A stretch of DNA of 64,000 nucleotides, taken from assembly GCA_027923505.1 (NCBI GenBank), contig BROI01000008.1, positions 372,001 to 436,000 of the forward strand. Reading direction: 5' to 3'. The notes below the pieces were generated by a model that was not told the origin of the DNA, searched no databases, and was given only the letters and a program-made list of their open reading frames with translations. Within the stretch, counting starts at the first letter, position 1; each line of letters opens with the position of its first letter. Origin of the DNA: Mayamaea pseudoterrestris. Taxonomy: Eukaryota; Bacillariophyta; Bacillariophyceae; Sellaphorales; Sellaphoraceae. The position numbers and the translations under genes were made by a program. This document shows positions 52,019 to 61,613 of this stretch, in pieces.

Positions 52019-52456
52019 CTAACTAATCTTGACCAGCTCTGCTTCAGCAAAATGATGCTCCAAAGCATCGCCGCCATCTTTGCCAGAGCTTTCCAACATA
52101 ACCCTCACCGCCATGTTGATATCCACTTGCTCAGCACAGCAACAAGTCGGATCGACATCACACTTTTCCCAGGTTTCACGGACGATACCGACGCGACCCT
52201 TTAAGTTGTGTTCCGCCTTGAACACGTCCTCAACCACACGAACACTGTCACCCACTTGAAACCAATAACTTGCGGATATATCGCGCATTATCATCGCGGA
52301 TCGCCCAACCGGTAGATAAGGCAACGTTCGCTTGTTTGTATTACCGCAGACAATAGAGGCTCCTGTAAAAGTCGACCGAGATGGAGTGAACGTCAACGCC
52401 AACGCCGTGTATAGAGTGTATGCCATTGCAAAAGCAACTGCTAGATTCAAGCTCAT
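52019..52456 (-). CDS. Small signal-peptide protein with SH3-like fold, probably plastid-targeted
   Basis: Single exon, 145 residues. The N-terminus MSLNLAVAFAMAYTLYTALA is a signal peptide; just after it, LTFTPSRSTFTGAS is Ser/Thr/Arg-rich, as in the transit part of a bipartite plastid leader, with a Phe near the cleavage point. The mature part starts near residue 60: WFQVGDSVRVVEDVFKAEHNLKGRVGIV is an SH3-like barrel opening, followed by the striking WEKCDVDPTCCCAEQ and a VRVMLE strand. From memory, this Cys-rich core is conserved in plastid-bearing lineages; its function is unknown to me. The four clustered cysteines could bind metal or be redox-active. If the targeting is right it supports a plastid-bearing host. 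Confidence 0.7.
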   Translation of the reverse strand: MSLNLAVAFAMAYTLYTALALTFTPSRSTFTGASIVCGNTNKRTLPYLPVGRSAMIMRDISASYWFQVGDSVRVVEDVFKAEHNLKGRVGIVRETWEKCDVDPTCCCAEQVDINMAVRVMLESSGKDGGDALEHHFAEAELVKIS

Positions 52457-52715
52457 ATTCTGTGCTGCAATCAGTTGTTGTTGACACTTCTATCTGCTGC
52501 TAAAGAGTGTCGTTATAATGCCTAATTCTACTTCGACGGCTGCACTGCACAATCATCCAAGCAGCAGGTTGGTCGTGCAAGCCAAAGTTCCGCACCTTTT
52601 CGCGTGATCCGCCTATTTATGACTCATTGACATTATTCCGAAGAACCCATCTGTGATTCGATGGAAGAGTATTCAAGATGCGTAGGGCCGATATGCTTTC
52701 GAACGATCGGTCGTG

Positions 52716-53589
52716 ATGGGTGATGTTGATGGCTCATGGCTCGGCTACAAACTGTATATTACAATCACCCCGTCTTATGCGAACATGATGATTCACAGCT
52801 GCCTGCGGTCCAGCAGATTGCCTTTCCGATGCATGGTGGCACATGCTCGATCAGCTTCCTTAACTTATTCGGTTCCCGTCTTGGCACCAGCCGATATGAT
52901 GTTCAAGCGCAGCAGTGGATGTGGCGTACCTCCTCGGCAGTCTAGCACTCATGAAATGTTGTTGACGGTATGTCTTTAGCATACTTGCGTCATGAGTATG
53001 GAATCGCTCGCTCACGGCTGTCGCTCACTCCGTCGCCCCATTCCAGGATGCAGGCGCTTGCTCGGATCTTGCGTATTGTTTGTCTTTCGCCAATGATGAA
53101 AGTGACTTCAACAGTAATTTGTCGAGACTTTTCGACGTAACAATGCGCGACCAGCTAGATTATAGAAAAAAGATCTCTCTCTACAGGCAACAAAATGTGC
53201 TACCGGCAGACATTCGGCCGCTCCCCAGGACGTTGCAGGAAGCCCAAAGCCAAGCGAGCCGAGCCATTGTCATTACAGAAGTCGACAAGCCATTTCGAGT
53301 CGTTGACGTCAACCAGACTTGGGAAGGTTTGTGTGGATACTCATTCATCGAAGCAAAAGGCAAAACTCTGGGCTCACTCTTGCGAGGTGATGAGACGGAT
53401 CAACTTGCCGCCACGGCTCTCGTTTCACGACTTATACACGGAGAGGAAGCTGGCGCGACGCTAACCAACTACACAAAGGCTAGACGACGATTTCGGAATC
53501 GTCTCCGCGTCGGTCCGATTGTTGACGAGACTACTGGTCGGGTAACGCATTTCGTTGGCGTACTGCAAGAAATTCATGATGAATTGTAG
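52716..53589 (+). CDS. Single PAS-domain protein, LOV-like without the photoactive Cys, two exons
   Basis: Exons 52716-52967 and 53047-53589 keep phase 0 and give 264 residues; the second exon is secure, the first is a prediction from frame and splice sites (GTATGT, CATTCCAG). The PAS core covers about residues 160-262: AIVITEVDKPFRVVDVNQTW, LCGYSFIEAKGKTLGSLLRGDETD and RNRLRVGPIVDETTGRVTHFVGVLQEI. The layout, including GETD-type helix and FxxRLRVGPI, is that of LOV domains. However, the GRNCRFLQ motif is replaced by GKTLGSLLRG, so the flavin-binding Cys is missing and blue-light adduct formation is not expected. There is no bZIP or kinase domain. It may sense ligand or redox, or act through protein contacts. 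Confidence 0.65.
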
Positions 53590-54018
53590 TTTTACTGGCA
53601 TCCTGCGGCGTGCAATTGTTATCAGTTAATCAAGTCATGGTTTATTGCACCAGCATAATTTACTTTACACTGTTATGGTGACTAGATTGTGCAAATACCG
53701 GCATTCCTTAAAGAAGTGCTGCATATTCTTGGATGCATAGCCAATATAGAGTTTGTATGTTTTCAGAGACTTCTCGCGGTGAAGAAGGTAAAAGGGCAAG
53801 CACATCCTGGGAGCAGGTAGATCCATGGTGCCCAATCAGCATCATACGTGTAGCATAATATGATATGCTCATCGTACGAATGCCGTTGCTATAATATGCG
53901 GCGATTGTTGTATGTAGTACCGCTGTGACCAGAGGTAACGACGGAAGGGCGACAAGGATTGTTTTTTGGCAAAGGCAGCCATAGTACACCATAAAGATGT
54001 TCACATTCGTTCATTGCC
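53590..54018. other. 429-bp intergenic region
   Basis: A 94-codon minus-strand frame starting at the ATG at 53992 overlaps this gap. It has no domain or family features and lies in the promoter of the next gene, so I leave it uncalled. Nothing else is seen. Confidence 0.4.
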
Positions 54019-54720
54019 ATGAAAGAGGAACTTTATAAGAAACTCAATTCATTTTTGTCAATTGATGATCAGCGGCTAATTGTCGACGAGATATTGACGC
54101 GGCATCGACAGTGTTGTTCCTCCGACAAAGCCAATGGATTGGATATCAACTTGGATGGAACGAATTCATTTCGACTGGAACTTGGAATAGGTTGTGGTGA
54201 AAATCTCTGTCAGATTTTGGCGGTATCGACGGACCGTTGTCGACAAGCTTTTAAGCAAGGTGCAACACGGTTGAAAAATCCATCACCTTCACTCATTTCG
54301 CTGCACAAGCCAGATACACCGTTGACAGGATTGTCGCTACTGTACGGCCCAAATTCTTTTATGTCACCACATTACGACTCGCCGACACAACCTGGCCAGA
54401 AGGAGGAATGGCTGTGCATGTTTACATTTGGCCTACCCTGCTTGTTCCGCCTAGACGACCTCTGCGTCGAGATGAGATCAGGCGATGCTTTAATTATGGA
54501 CTCCATGTCTGTTTTACATGGGGTAGAAAAGATCCTGGTCGACTCAGGTGCAGATGGCCTACACTCTTGTTCAAGAATAGGGCTGCCGATTGCTAGCCGA
54601 CTCGGTCTGCTTTTTTGGCAGGGTAGGCTTGTCGCCATCGATGCGCTTTCGCCAGATGATATTGGCATGTTTGATGGGTTATCGACATTGTACGGAAATG
54701 TCGAGAACGAGAGTGATTAG
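54019..54720 (+). CDS. AlkB-like Fe(II)/2-oxoglutarate dioxygenase
   Basis: Single exon, 233 residues. The fold's landmarks are present: LTGLSLLYGPNSFMSPHYDSPTQPG, with the metal ligands H118 and D120; FTFGLPCLFRL, the strand that follows in AlkB proteins; GDALIMDSMSVLHGVEKI, with the distal His near 167; and SRLGLLFWQ, with an Arg suited to 2-oxoglutarate. AlkB-family enzymes demethylate DNA, RNA or proteins. The nucleotide-recognition lid is not obvious, so the substrate is open. No targeting signal is seen. Confidence 0.75.
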   Translation: MKEELYKKLNSFLSIDDQRLIVDEILTRHRQCCSSDKANGLDINLDGTNSFRLELGIGCGENLCQILAVSTDRCRQAFKQGATRLKNPSPSLISLHKPDTPLTGLSLLYGPNSFMSPHYDSPTQPGQKEEWLCMFTFGLPCLFRLDDLCVEMRSGDALIMDSMSVLHGVEKILVDSGADGLHSCSRIGLPIASRLGLLFWQGRLVAIDALSPDDIGMFDGLSTLYGNVENESD

Positions 54721-55117
54721 CGCTTGGACGTGGGAACGAATCTCTGCTGGCTCATGCCTCAGGCGCTCGCTCGTTTACCATTATGCACTATATTCTTCTT
54801 TAGCCGCAGTGTTTGTGACCTGCTCATCAGCAGCACCTTTTTAGTAATATACAACTTACTCGTATTTGAAAGCTATAAAGCCATGTTTCCATGGGGGTAT
54901 CTTCAAGAGTATATTAAACTACTGTCCTGATAGCAGAGTGAAGCAACGGTTGGGCTTGTCGCACGGGTATACAGTTCTACATCGATGTTCCGCGAAAACT
55001 GCGGCGTTTCTCGTCGCATTGTCATCGCATCATAATATGAACGCTGCAGCAGCGTGCCTATTACAATTGACTTATCCAAATTCAACACTATTAGTCGATT
55101 GATGATTCAAATTCGTG
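54721..55117. other. 397-bp intergenic region, nothing recognised
   Basis: It lies between two plus-strand genes. No family-like frame or structured element was found. Confidence 0.45.
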
Positions 55118-56095
55118 ATGGGCCAACGCTTTGCCAGTGATCGCAGTGCACTCGATGACCGCATGCAACACTCGATCGTGCAGCTGACACTTACGAACAA
55201 AGCTCATACACCGCATTTGATGTTGCTCGATTTCGTTAATTGGATGTGTGGCCATGGAATCTATCAAATGCACTTCAATCTACCGCTATGCTGGGACGAA
55301 TTGTTAGACTGGACCGAGCAGGTCACTTTTCTCAGCTCCCTTCTTGACAATGACAAGCTCCTGCCACCCCATTTCGTCGGCGATGATCGAATCCTTCTAG
55401 CTGGAAGAGAGTTGCCTCGCTTTATTCCCTTGGTGCTCCGATCAGCAAAGGAACAGTTGTCGGAAGTCAAATCTATGAGCTGGGTCTCTCGAGCACGATT
55501 CTTTGCAGACTCTGTGATTGTATCTGTCGCTCGCTCCGACGAAATTGAAACGGTCAATTACATACAGTTGCGTCAATTCTGCAGGTACCACTCGCTATTA
55601 CATCGGCTGTCCGATTTGTATGCGTTGAGATTCAATTGCGTCATTCGAGCGGAAACTGTCGATGCGCGTTCAAAGAAAGATGAATGCATGTTATGTTGTC
55701 ATGAAACGGAAAATGCTGTTCTATCGTGCGGCCACGCAATGTGCACAAGTTGCGTAAAGCGGTGGGTTAAAAAGCAACTCGTCTGTCCGTTTTGTCGACA
55801 GAAGTTCCGCAGCGCGACGGATATTAGCCGAAACGGGACGTGGAATCTGATGGACTGGGCGGATGATGCGGGTCTTGACGACGACATCCAGGCACTCGAG
55901 TCAAAGATCGAGGAGTTTTGGAGCATCGAACTTATTGATATCAGCACACCTGCGAGTAGCACAAATCAAGATACTTTGCGACGTGACCTTTATACGGAGA
56001 TTCCTCGATTGCTTGCGGTCATCAACAACGATCCTGACGATTATCTCATGATTGAAGAGCAAGAAGGCATCGACTCCCTGGCATTGACGTTATAA
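55118..56095 (+). CDS. RNF141-like RING-finger protein
   Basis: Single exon, 325 residues from the ATG at 55118. The RING (C3HC4) lies near residues 189-228: CMLCCHETENAVLSCGH, MCTSCVKRWV and CPFCRQKF. It is followed by NGTWNLMDWADDAGLDDDI, which lines up with the tail of human RNF141. The N-terminal 180 residues (VQLTLTNKAHTPHLMLLDF, LLDNDKLLPPHFVGDDRILLAGRELPRFIPLVLRSAKEQL) also match the RNF141 layout. A C-terminal extension of 60 residues is acidic. It is likely an E3 ubiquitin ligase. It is convergent with UBE2K, an E2 gene, 139 bp apart. Confidence 0.75.
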   Translation: MGQRFASDRSALDDRMQHSIVQLTLTNKAHTPHLMLLDFVNWMCGHGIYQMHFNLPLCWDELLDWTEQVTFLSSLLDNDKLLPPHFVGDDRILLAGRELPRFIPLVLRSAKEQLSEVKSMSWVSRARFFADSVIVSVARSDEIETVNYIQLRQFCRYHSLLHRLSDLYALRFNCVIRAETVDARSKKDECMLCCHETENAVLSCGHAMCTSCVKRWVKKQLVCPFCRQKFRSATDISRNGTWNLMDWADDAGLDDDIQALESKIEEFWSIELIDISTPASSTNQDTLRRDLYTEIPRLLAVINNDPDDYLMIEEQEGIDSLALTL

Positions 56096-56234
56096 TAAAG
56101 TACAAGCTTACATTCTTATGGCTCCAAACACGTCGTTCACGCAGCGAGCCACTACCAACTCTCTTTTTAAATATAACCTTCGTTCAATCACATATTTTGT
56201 TTAAAATCTCATGGTTAAAAAGGCTTTTAAAATT

Positions 56235-56819
56235 TTACAAGCTGCCAAGCAACGCATTGACAGCCGCGCTCTCGTCCCAATCATGCTTTTCCAATGCTTG
56301 GCGGGCACTATCACGATCAAAGCCCATTTCACAAACTCGCGAAATAATGTCTTCCGTATCTTTTGGCTTGGCATAGGTCTGCGTCCAGTATCGTGCGGTC
56401 TCATCATATTTCGGGCGATCCTTCAAGTACATCTTTGCGACTTGTGCATCCTGCGGATCGCCTGGCTCTGCACTGCACATCAAGGCCTGTAAGCTGAGAA
56501 GCGCAGTTTTAATCGTCAGTGCTGGACTCCATTGGTCTTTTAGTATGTCGAGGCAGATGGCTCCCGTCTGCGAACTAATATTCGGATGCCAAATCTTGGT
56601 GATAAACTTCATCTTCGGAGGTTCGAACGGGTAGTTGGGTGGAATGACTATATCAATCTCGAAGAGACCACCCTCGTAAACAGTACCGGATGGCCCAAGA
56701 ACTTCTCCCTTGAGATGCCGCAAATCATCGGGATTGATGGGACGAGCCTTCACTCCCGAAGTGTCATCCTTCTTTACGGCTTCCAGCTCCTTCACTAATC
56801 TTCCCTGCTTGTTGGCCAT
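56235..56819 (-). CDS. UBE2K: Ubiquitin-conjugating enzyme E2 K (E2-25K) with UBA domain
   Basis: Single exon, 194 residues, close to human UBE2K (200). The start ATG at 56819 gives MANKQGRLVKELEAV. The E2 core is complete: GTVYEGGLFEIDIVIPPNYPFEPPKMKF, then KIWHPNISSQTGAICLDIL with the catalytic Cys at 89, and QWSPALTIKTALLSLQALM. The UBA domain (about 155-194) reads DIISRVCEMGFDRDSARQALEKHDWDESAAVNALLG. UBE2K builds Lys48-linked chains. Nothing unusual is seen. Confidence 0.95.
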   Translation of the reverse strand: MANKQGRLVKELEAVKKDDTSGVKARPINPDDLRHLKGEVLGPSGTVYEGGLFEIDIVIPPNYPFEPPKMKFITKIWHPNISSQTGAICLDILKDQWSPALTIKTALLSLQALMCSAEPGDPQDAQVAKMYLKDRPKYDETARYWTQTYAKPKDTEDIISRVCEMGFDRDSARQALEKHDWDESAAVNALLGSL

Positions 56820-57179
56820 GCTTATTTCAATGTGTATGGTTTCAGCAATTACGTTTGTCAATGATTAGTTGGAACTCGTCGACGACCCGAAAGAGTTTCA
56901 TATGTCAACCTGCTGGTTTCGATTAACAGAGACCGCTCGTGTGAGTTTCTTGGTTGCCATGAATGGCGCGGCGGGCATCGCCGTCGAGTCCCTCTTGCGT
57001 GTCGCACCAGGATTGCCTTCGCCTTTAAGCGATAGATTGGCGTAGCGAGAAGCGATCTCCCTCCAACCGCTCACAACTTCGTTCGACGAATCTCGACGGC
57101 TCGCAACCAAGCTTCCAACAACAACAATCACAATCATATTAGTTATTGTAATCTTGTCGAATTCGTCACACTGTCGACA
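56820..57179. promoter_or_regulatory. Divergent promoter region of UBE2K and the RING-H2 gene
   Basis: 360 bp separate the two diverging start codons. No named element can be defended; a minus-strand frame here has no family features. Confidence 0.35.
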
Positions 57180-57812
57180 ATGAGCCAAAGCCCAGAATTG
57201 ATCCCGATTATGAACGCCCATTCTCCAAGCAACAATGTCAAGACGACGACGCTTTCGCAAGACTCCACCACTGACATGTTTATGGAAAGTAACAGTACGG
57301 AGGCTGGTCGAATGTCGCGAGAGGAGGAGGAATCAATTGAACTGGCTCGCCAGCTCATGGCGGAGGAAGCCATGGCGTCATACCATCAGCACGTCAACAG
57401 TTTGCGATTGGCTTCGGACAGTGGTCAAATGTCACCAGAGGAAGCTGCCATTTGGCAAATTGCCATGCAGGAGGAAGAGCGCGATCTGGTGGTAGCGGAG
57501 GAAGCTGCCAACGAGCTCTCGTACGATGCATTGCTGCAATTGTCGGAGCGGATCGGCGATGTTCGCACAGAACGATGGACTATGATTTCTACCAAAGAAA
57601 TTGAAAAGCTGACCATCTGCACATTTGATTCAACCACCTGCACTGCAGCAGATGACTCTCAGCACAAGTGTCTCGTCTGCCAAAGCGAGTATGCAGAAGG
57701 CGAAAAGCTTCGTCGACTGCCGTGCTCGCATACTTTTCATCAAGGTTGCGTTGACGTCTGGTTGTCCAGTAAAGACGTTTGTCCCTACTGCCGAATGTCG
57801 ATTGTCTCATAG
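57180..57812 (+). CDS. RING-H2 finger protein with UIM-like helices
   Basis: Single exon, 210 residues. The C-terminal RING-H2 (C3H2C3) lies near residues 163-205: CLVCQSEYAEGEKLRRLPC, SHTFHQGCVDVWLSSKDVC and PYCR. Spacing is canonical, so it should act as an E3 ligase. Two acidic Ala-rich helices lie upstream: EEEESIELARQLMAEEAMAS (about 44-63) and SPEEAAIWQIAMQEEERDL (about 82-100). They resemble ubiquitin-interacting motifs, with Ala and Leu/Met at the expected places but no perfect UIM Ser. There is no membrane span. Confidence 0.82.
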   Translation: MSQSPELIPIMNAHSPSNNVKTTTLSQDSTTDMFMESNSTEAGRMSREEEESIELARQLMAEEAMASYHQHVNSLRLASDSGQMSPEEAAIWQIAMQEEERDLVVAEEAANELSYDALLQLSERIGDVRTERWTMISTKEIEKLTICTFDSTTCTAADDSQHKCLVCQSEYAEGEKLRRLPCSHTFHQGCVDVWLSSKDVCPYCRMSIVS

Positions 57813-59042
57813 GGTATACCTGCTTGGCTGTCTTAATCTCTTTTCTTGAGATGATCAATCTAAAAAAGTTGTATAGTCTTAGATCATTTGACTTTTAGCC
57901 ATGCGCCAGCTTAGCAAACTAATGCAAACCGTCCAGCCAATTTCTTGTCTTCTTCGTATGCTACGTCCTACGAACCACATTTGCGAACGGGAGTTGCAGC
58001 GACGACCATTCAAGGAAGAACGGCCACTAACGCAATCTTTGCACGGCAAGGAGGACCGGAGGGCCTACCGGAGCGAACTGATAGGATTGTACCAGGCTAT
58101 TGTCATTGTGCTCCTTCTAGTGCCCTCATTACAATGCTACCAAGAATTTCCTTGGAGTTAGATGCGATGGCCGCTCTGCGCTCAAGCAGGCCACCGAAGC
58201 CAGGGCAGCCACAGCCACACTTCTGCGCCAGTCGCACTTTGACATCAGTTTGGCCTGCAAGCACCTTATGCGTAACATGTTCTGGGCCAGGTACCCAGTT
58301 AGCCGATCTAATAGGCCGCTGGGGAAATCGATGACGACATGGACGCGGCCGCAAATCTCCACCTCCTGTGGTACGCTGACTACGCTACCGCTGCAATGCC
58401 TCAATTCCTGAATGGCAAAATATGTCGAATCTGCATTAAGTGTGTAAAACTATGCAGCGATATGCTGTCAGCCATATGCAAACAAGTGAATGATCCTCCT
58501 CTTATGGCGTACTGGTATAACAAGGACAAAGTAGTTGGCATCGCATGGAATAGGGAACCGCTCCCAGGAGGACACCTTCCCTGCATGCCTTGCCCAGCCA
58601 ACAAAACTAACCGTTTGTACCTAATGCCCCAGCAAGACCAATTTCTGGAACGAGCGCCAGGAGGGCTTGACAAGCACCTCATCCAACTAAGCACACTATA
58701 TGCGCCGTTCGCATTGCTATTGTTGGGAGGCCATGGGCATGGTGGTCCAACTCCTCCCCGCCAGGTCATACCATAGCTGTTGTTCAAGCATTTGTTACAG
58801 TTCAGACCGTAGCTAAAACGTCTACACTTTTGGACGCTCTACCGGTAGTCATTTGGTATATTGCGCCACGCAGTCAGGTCAGACCCGGTCACTTCGAGCA
58901 AATGTCAGATTTCATTCGCTTGGGCGTCTGCGAAGACGCGGAGGAGCGGAGGCGCAGACCGCCAATCGTTGCTCTATTACTACTTGGCCTCGTTTCATTA
59001 CACTTCTTATTGTACCACTCTCATTTTCCAGAGTCAGTTGCC
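57813..59042. other. 1.2-kb non-genic segment of unusual composition
   Basis: From about 57900 to 58780 the sequence is richer in C and G runs than its surroundings, and overlapping short frames are open on both strands (for example 58339-58776 plus, 58401-58787 minus). None has a domain I can defend. It may be a decayed insertion or an untranslated RNA. The last 250 bp are the 5' region of the RRM gene. Confidence 0.4.
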
Positions 59043-59756
59043 ATGACCAAGCCGGGAAGACGTGAACGATTGAATTCGAGAGATGATGGCAACAAAATTC
59101 ATAACAGGCGACTTAAGCGACGGCGTAGCTCTGATTCTGACTTGGAAGACAATGTGCTTGTCTCTATGGTGACAACCTGGGTAAACGACGACGCCGATGA
59201 GGTGGAAGAAGAAACTCTGCATGCTAGTCCAAAAAGAACAAGACGACCAGAATCATACGCGGACAATGACTACATTACTTCTACATCGACATCGACACCG
59301 ACACCGACACCGACACCAACAACTGAGATTGTCTTCTCGGTTCATGTGACCCAAATCGCCTACTCTGCCACCGATATCGAAATTCGGCAACATTTTGCAA
59401 GCAAGGCCATTTCCATTCAGTCGCTGAGAATGGTTTATGATCGTGGAGTCGATGGAAGACGACAATTTCGCGGAGTTGCTTTTATCGACCTTGCTGACGA
59501 GCAATCGCACAAGATGATACTGACCCTTCACAAGAGCTCCTTCAAGGGACGCAAGATTAATGTTCGACCGACGAAATCAAAGGATGAGCTCTCAGGTATT
59601 GTTGCCGCGACCAGCCAAAAGGTGGCGGAAAAGATTAGGAAACACAAGAACGAAAAGGATACTGAGGAAGGCCGAGATGCAAAAAAACCATCGCCAAGAA
59701 ATCGCGACGCGGCGAACCGGCGCATCTTAAGGAAGCAGCAGAAGAGTCGAAAATAG
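59043..59756 (+). CDS. RRM-domain nuclear/nucleolar protein
   Basis: 237 residues from the ATG at 59043; the frame is open further up (ATG at 58902 adds 47 residues with a hydrophobic stretch that does not suit an RNA-binding protein). The N-terminus is basic (MTKPGRRERLNSRDDG, RRLKRRRSSDSD). The RRM covers about residues 98-175: VFSVHVTQIAYSATDIEIRQHF (RNP2 region), then QFRGVAFIDLADEQSHKMIL (RNP1) and KGRKINVRP. A Lys/Arg-rich tail with KKPSPRNRDAANRRILRKQQ follows, as in ribosome-biogenesis RRM proteins. A Ser/Thr-Pro run before the RRM is encoded by a hexanucleotide repeat (59287-59317). Confidence 0.75.
   Translation: MTKPGRRERLNSRDDGNKIHNRRLKRRRSSDSDLEDNVLVSMVTTWVNDDADEVEEETLHASPKRTRRPESYADNDYITSTSTSTPTPTPTPTTEIVFSVHVTQIAYSATDIEIRQHFASKAISIQSLRMVYDRGVDGRRQFRGVAFIDLADEQSHKMILTLHKSSFKGRKINVRPTKSKDELSGIVAATSQKVAEKIRKHKNEKDTEEGRDAKKPSPRNRDAANRRILRKQQKSRK
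59287..59317 (+). repeat. Hexanucleotide microsatellite in the RRM gene
   Basis: About five units of cgaca(c/t) encode alternating Thr with Ser or Pro (STSTPTPTPTP). Length could vary between strains without breaking the frame. Confidence 0.85.
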
Positions 59757-60314
59757 TTCTACTGATAGCAATCTAACTTTATAGAACAGGAAAAGATACG
59801 GAACAGCTTGTACCGTTTTTCACTCTCCAATCTTTGAAACTGCCTAGTCCAAGGCTTTTTCTCGAGTCAAATATATCAACGCTAGAACATCTTATGCATA
59901 ATCTCCATCTTCGTCTCAAATATTAAACAGTTTTTTGACTGACAAAGAATGAATACCTTAAAAGATCTACTGCTCACTGATGAGCTTGTTACCAATCCCA
60001 TGTGAAATGTGATCACTGATGACTCTCCAAATCTGGCTGCATCAGCTATGATCAGCGACTACACTCACGTATTCAAGATTATGAAAGGATGTAAACGTAT
60101 CTATATTTGCTGCTTCTTATTGTAATTCGCGATGTTTACTGTTAATAGCTGCAGTTGATCAACATTGCCCAACCCGTAGCGACGTACAGACAGAGTACCG
60201 CGGTACTGATAACAAAAGTGGTGCGACACAAAAGATCGCCGCGGCGCTGCGCGATTACAGATGTTGTGCATAAATTTCGCTGCTTCACTTGCATATCCAT
60301 CCATACCTGCCATT
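59757..60314. other. 558-bp intergenic region, nothing recognised
   Basis: AT-rich 3' region of the RRM gene and 5' region of the protease gene. An in-frame ATG at 60261 could extend the protease by 18 residues. Confidence 0.4.
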
Positions 60315-61580
60315 ATGAGCCTCATAGCTGTGTTCCTTACCCTGTTTCTATTCATGTTGACGCAGCTTGGCTGCGCCAGTCGGCCGGTGCTGTCAAGGTT
60401 GGAGGATGGATATTCGTTTGACAAATACGTTGACGATTTCGGCAAGATCTACGCTTCCGATGAAGAATTTCAACGACGCAAAGCCATATTTGACAATAAC
60501 CTGCAATTCATACTCGATCATAATGCTCAGTCGCTGAATAAACTAGGTGGCTACTTGCTTGGCATTAATTATTTTGCTGATTTACACTTGGCAGAGCTTC
60601 CTCTAGGCTACGACAAGAAGCCTTCGCGAATGTTAAAGAATTCACAGCAAAATTCTTCCACGAGCGCACAACGCATTTTAAAGAGGCCTTCACTCCCTAT
60701 GGTTGTTGAGCCAGTCTCCCGTCTCCCTGATCAAGTGGATTGGCGGACGAAAGGAGTAACTACTCCCGTCAAGAATCAAGGAATGTGCGGTTCGTGTTGG
60801 GCATTCGCGTCAACAGCCGTCTTGGAGTCGCACATTGCTATACAAACCGACATACTCTTTGAGTTGTCCGAGCAGCAAATAGTGTCTTGCGCTTCCAACC
60901 CCATGCACTGCGGAGGCTTGGGAGGTTGCACCGGCGCCACGGCAGAAATTGCTTTTGACCATGTCTTGCAGAATGGCATTGTGAGCGAATACTCATTTGG
61001 TTATCAATCCGGTCATGGCGAGAATGTTACTTGCTCCTTGCCGAAAAGACAGGCTTCCATTCGATCAGCACCCAACCAACCGAAAAAGGCAGTATACGCT
61101 GATTCAGTCGCGATGATATCCGGCTATGTTTCACTCGAGTCTAATAATTATGAGGTGCTCATGAACGCCGTCGCCAAGTTGGGACCCGTTGCTGTGAGTG
61201 TCGCAGCGCATCCTTGGATGTTTTATCAAAGTGGTGTTATGAGCGTTCCGATAAATTCTACTGGAGCTACGGATATCAACCACTTGGTCGTTCTCGAGGG
61301 ATATGGAACTGACACTGAGTCTGGAGAGGACTACTGGCTGATTCGGAACTCTTGGTCACCACTTTGGGGGGAACGAGGGTACATTCGGCTCCAACGGACA
61401 GACCCAAAGATGCTTCAGGACCCAGATTCGGCATGTGGTATGGACGTTACTCCCAGCCACGGGGATGCTTGCACCATTGACACGAATGGCAGGGAAATTG
61501 AGCCGCCTGCGGTTCGTGTGTGTGGTGCATCGGGTATACTCTACGCGGCTGCAGTTCCTATCGGCGGTTACTTGCTCTAA
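60315..61580 (+). CDS. Papain-family (C1A) cysteine protease, secreted or lysosomal proenzyme
   Basis: Single exon, 421 residues from the ATG at 60315, which gives a clean signal peptide (MSLIAVFLTLFLFMLTQLGC). The I29 pro-domain follows (KYVDDFGKIYASDEEFQRRKAIFDNNLQFI, GINYFADL). The mature enzyme begins near LPDQVDWRTKGVTTPVKNQG. The catalytic triad is complete: Cys near 161 in CGSCWAF, His near 323 in DINHLVVLEGYG, Asn near 343 in IRNSWSPLWGERGY. An extra C-terminal Cys-containing tail of 50 residues ends in hydrophobic ASGILYAAAVPIGGYLL, which might be a membrane or GPI-anchor signal. It is convergent with adenosine deaminase, 33 bp apart. Confidence 0.88.
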   Translation: MSLIAVFLTLFLFMLTQLGCASRPVLSRLEDGYSFDKYVDDFGKIYASDEEFQRRKAIFDNNLQFILDHNAQSLNKLGGYLLGINYFADLHLAELPLGYDKKPSRMLKNSQQNSSTSAQRILKRPSLPMVVEPVSRLPDQVDWRTKGVTTPVKNQGMCGSCWAFASTAVLESHIAIQTDILFELSEQQIVSCASNPMHCGGLGGCTGATAEIAFDHVLQNGIVSEYSFGYQSGHGENVTCSLPKRQASIRSAPNQPKKAVYADSVAMISGYVSLESNNYEVLMNAVAKLGPVAVSVAAHPWMFYQSGVMSVPINSTGATDINHLVVLEGYGTDTESGEDYWLIRNSWSPLWGERGYIRLQRTDPKMLQDPDSACGMDVTPSHGDACTIDTNGREIEPPAVRVCGASGILYAAAVPIGGYLL

Positions 61581-61613
61581 AGATGTCATTCATACTGATA
61601 GCTCTAATTGAAT

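Noticed and set aside
53708-53992. A 94-codon minus-strand frame
   Set aside because: It overlaps the promoter of the AlkB-like gene and shows no family features.
58339-58400. A WYADYATAA-like string recalling a reverse transcriptase active-site box
   Set aside because: A single nine-residue match with no flanking polymerase motifs cannot support a retroelement call.
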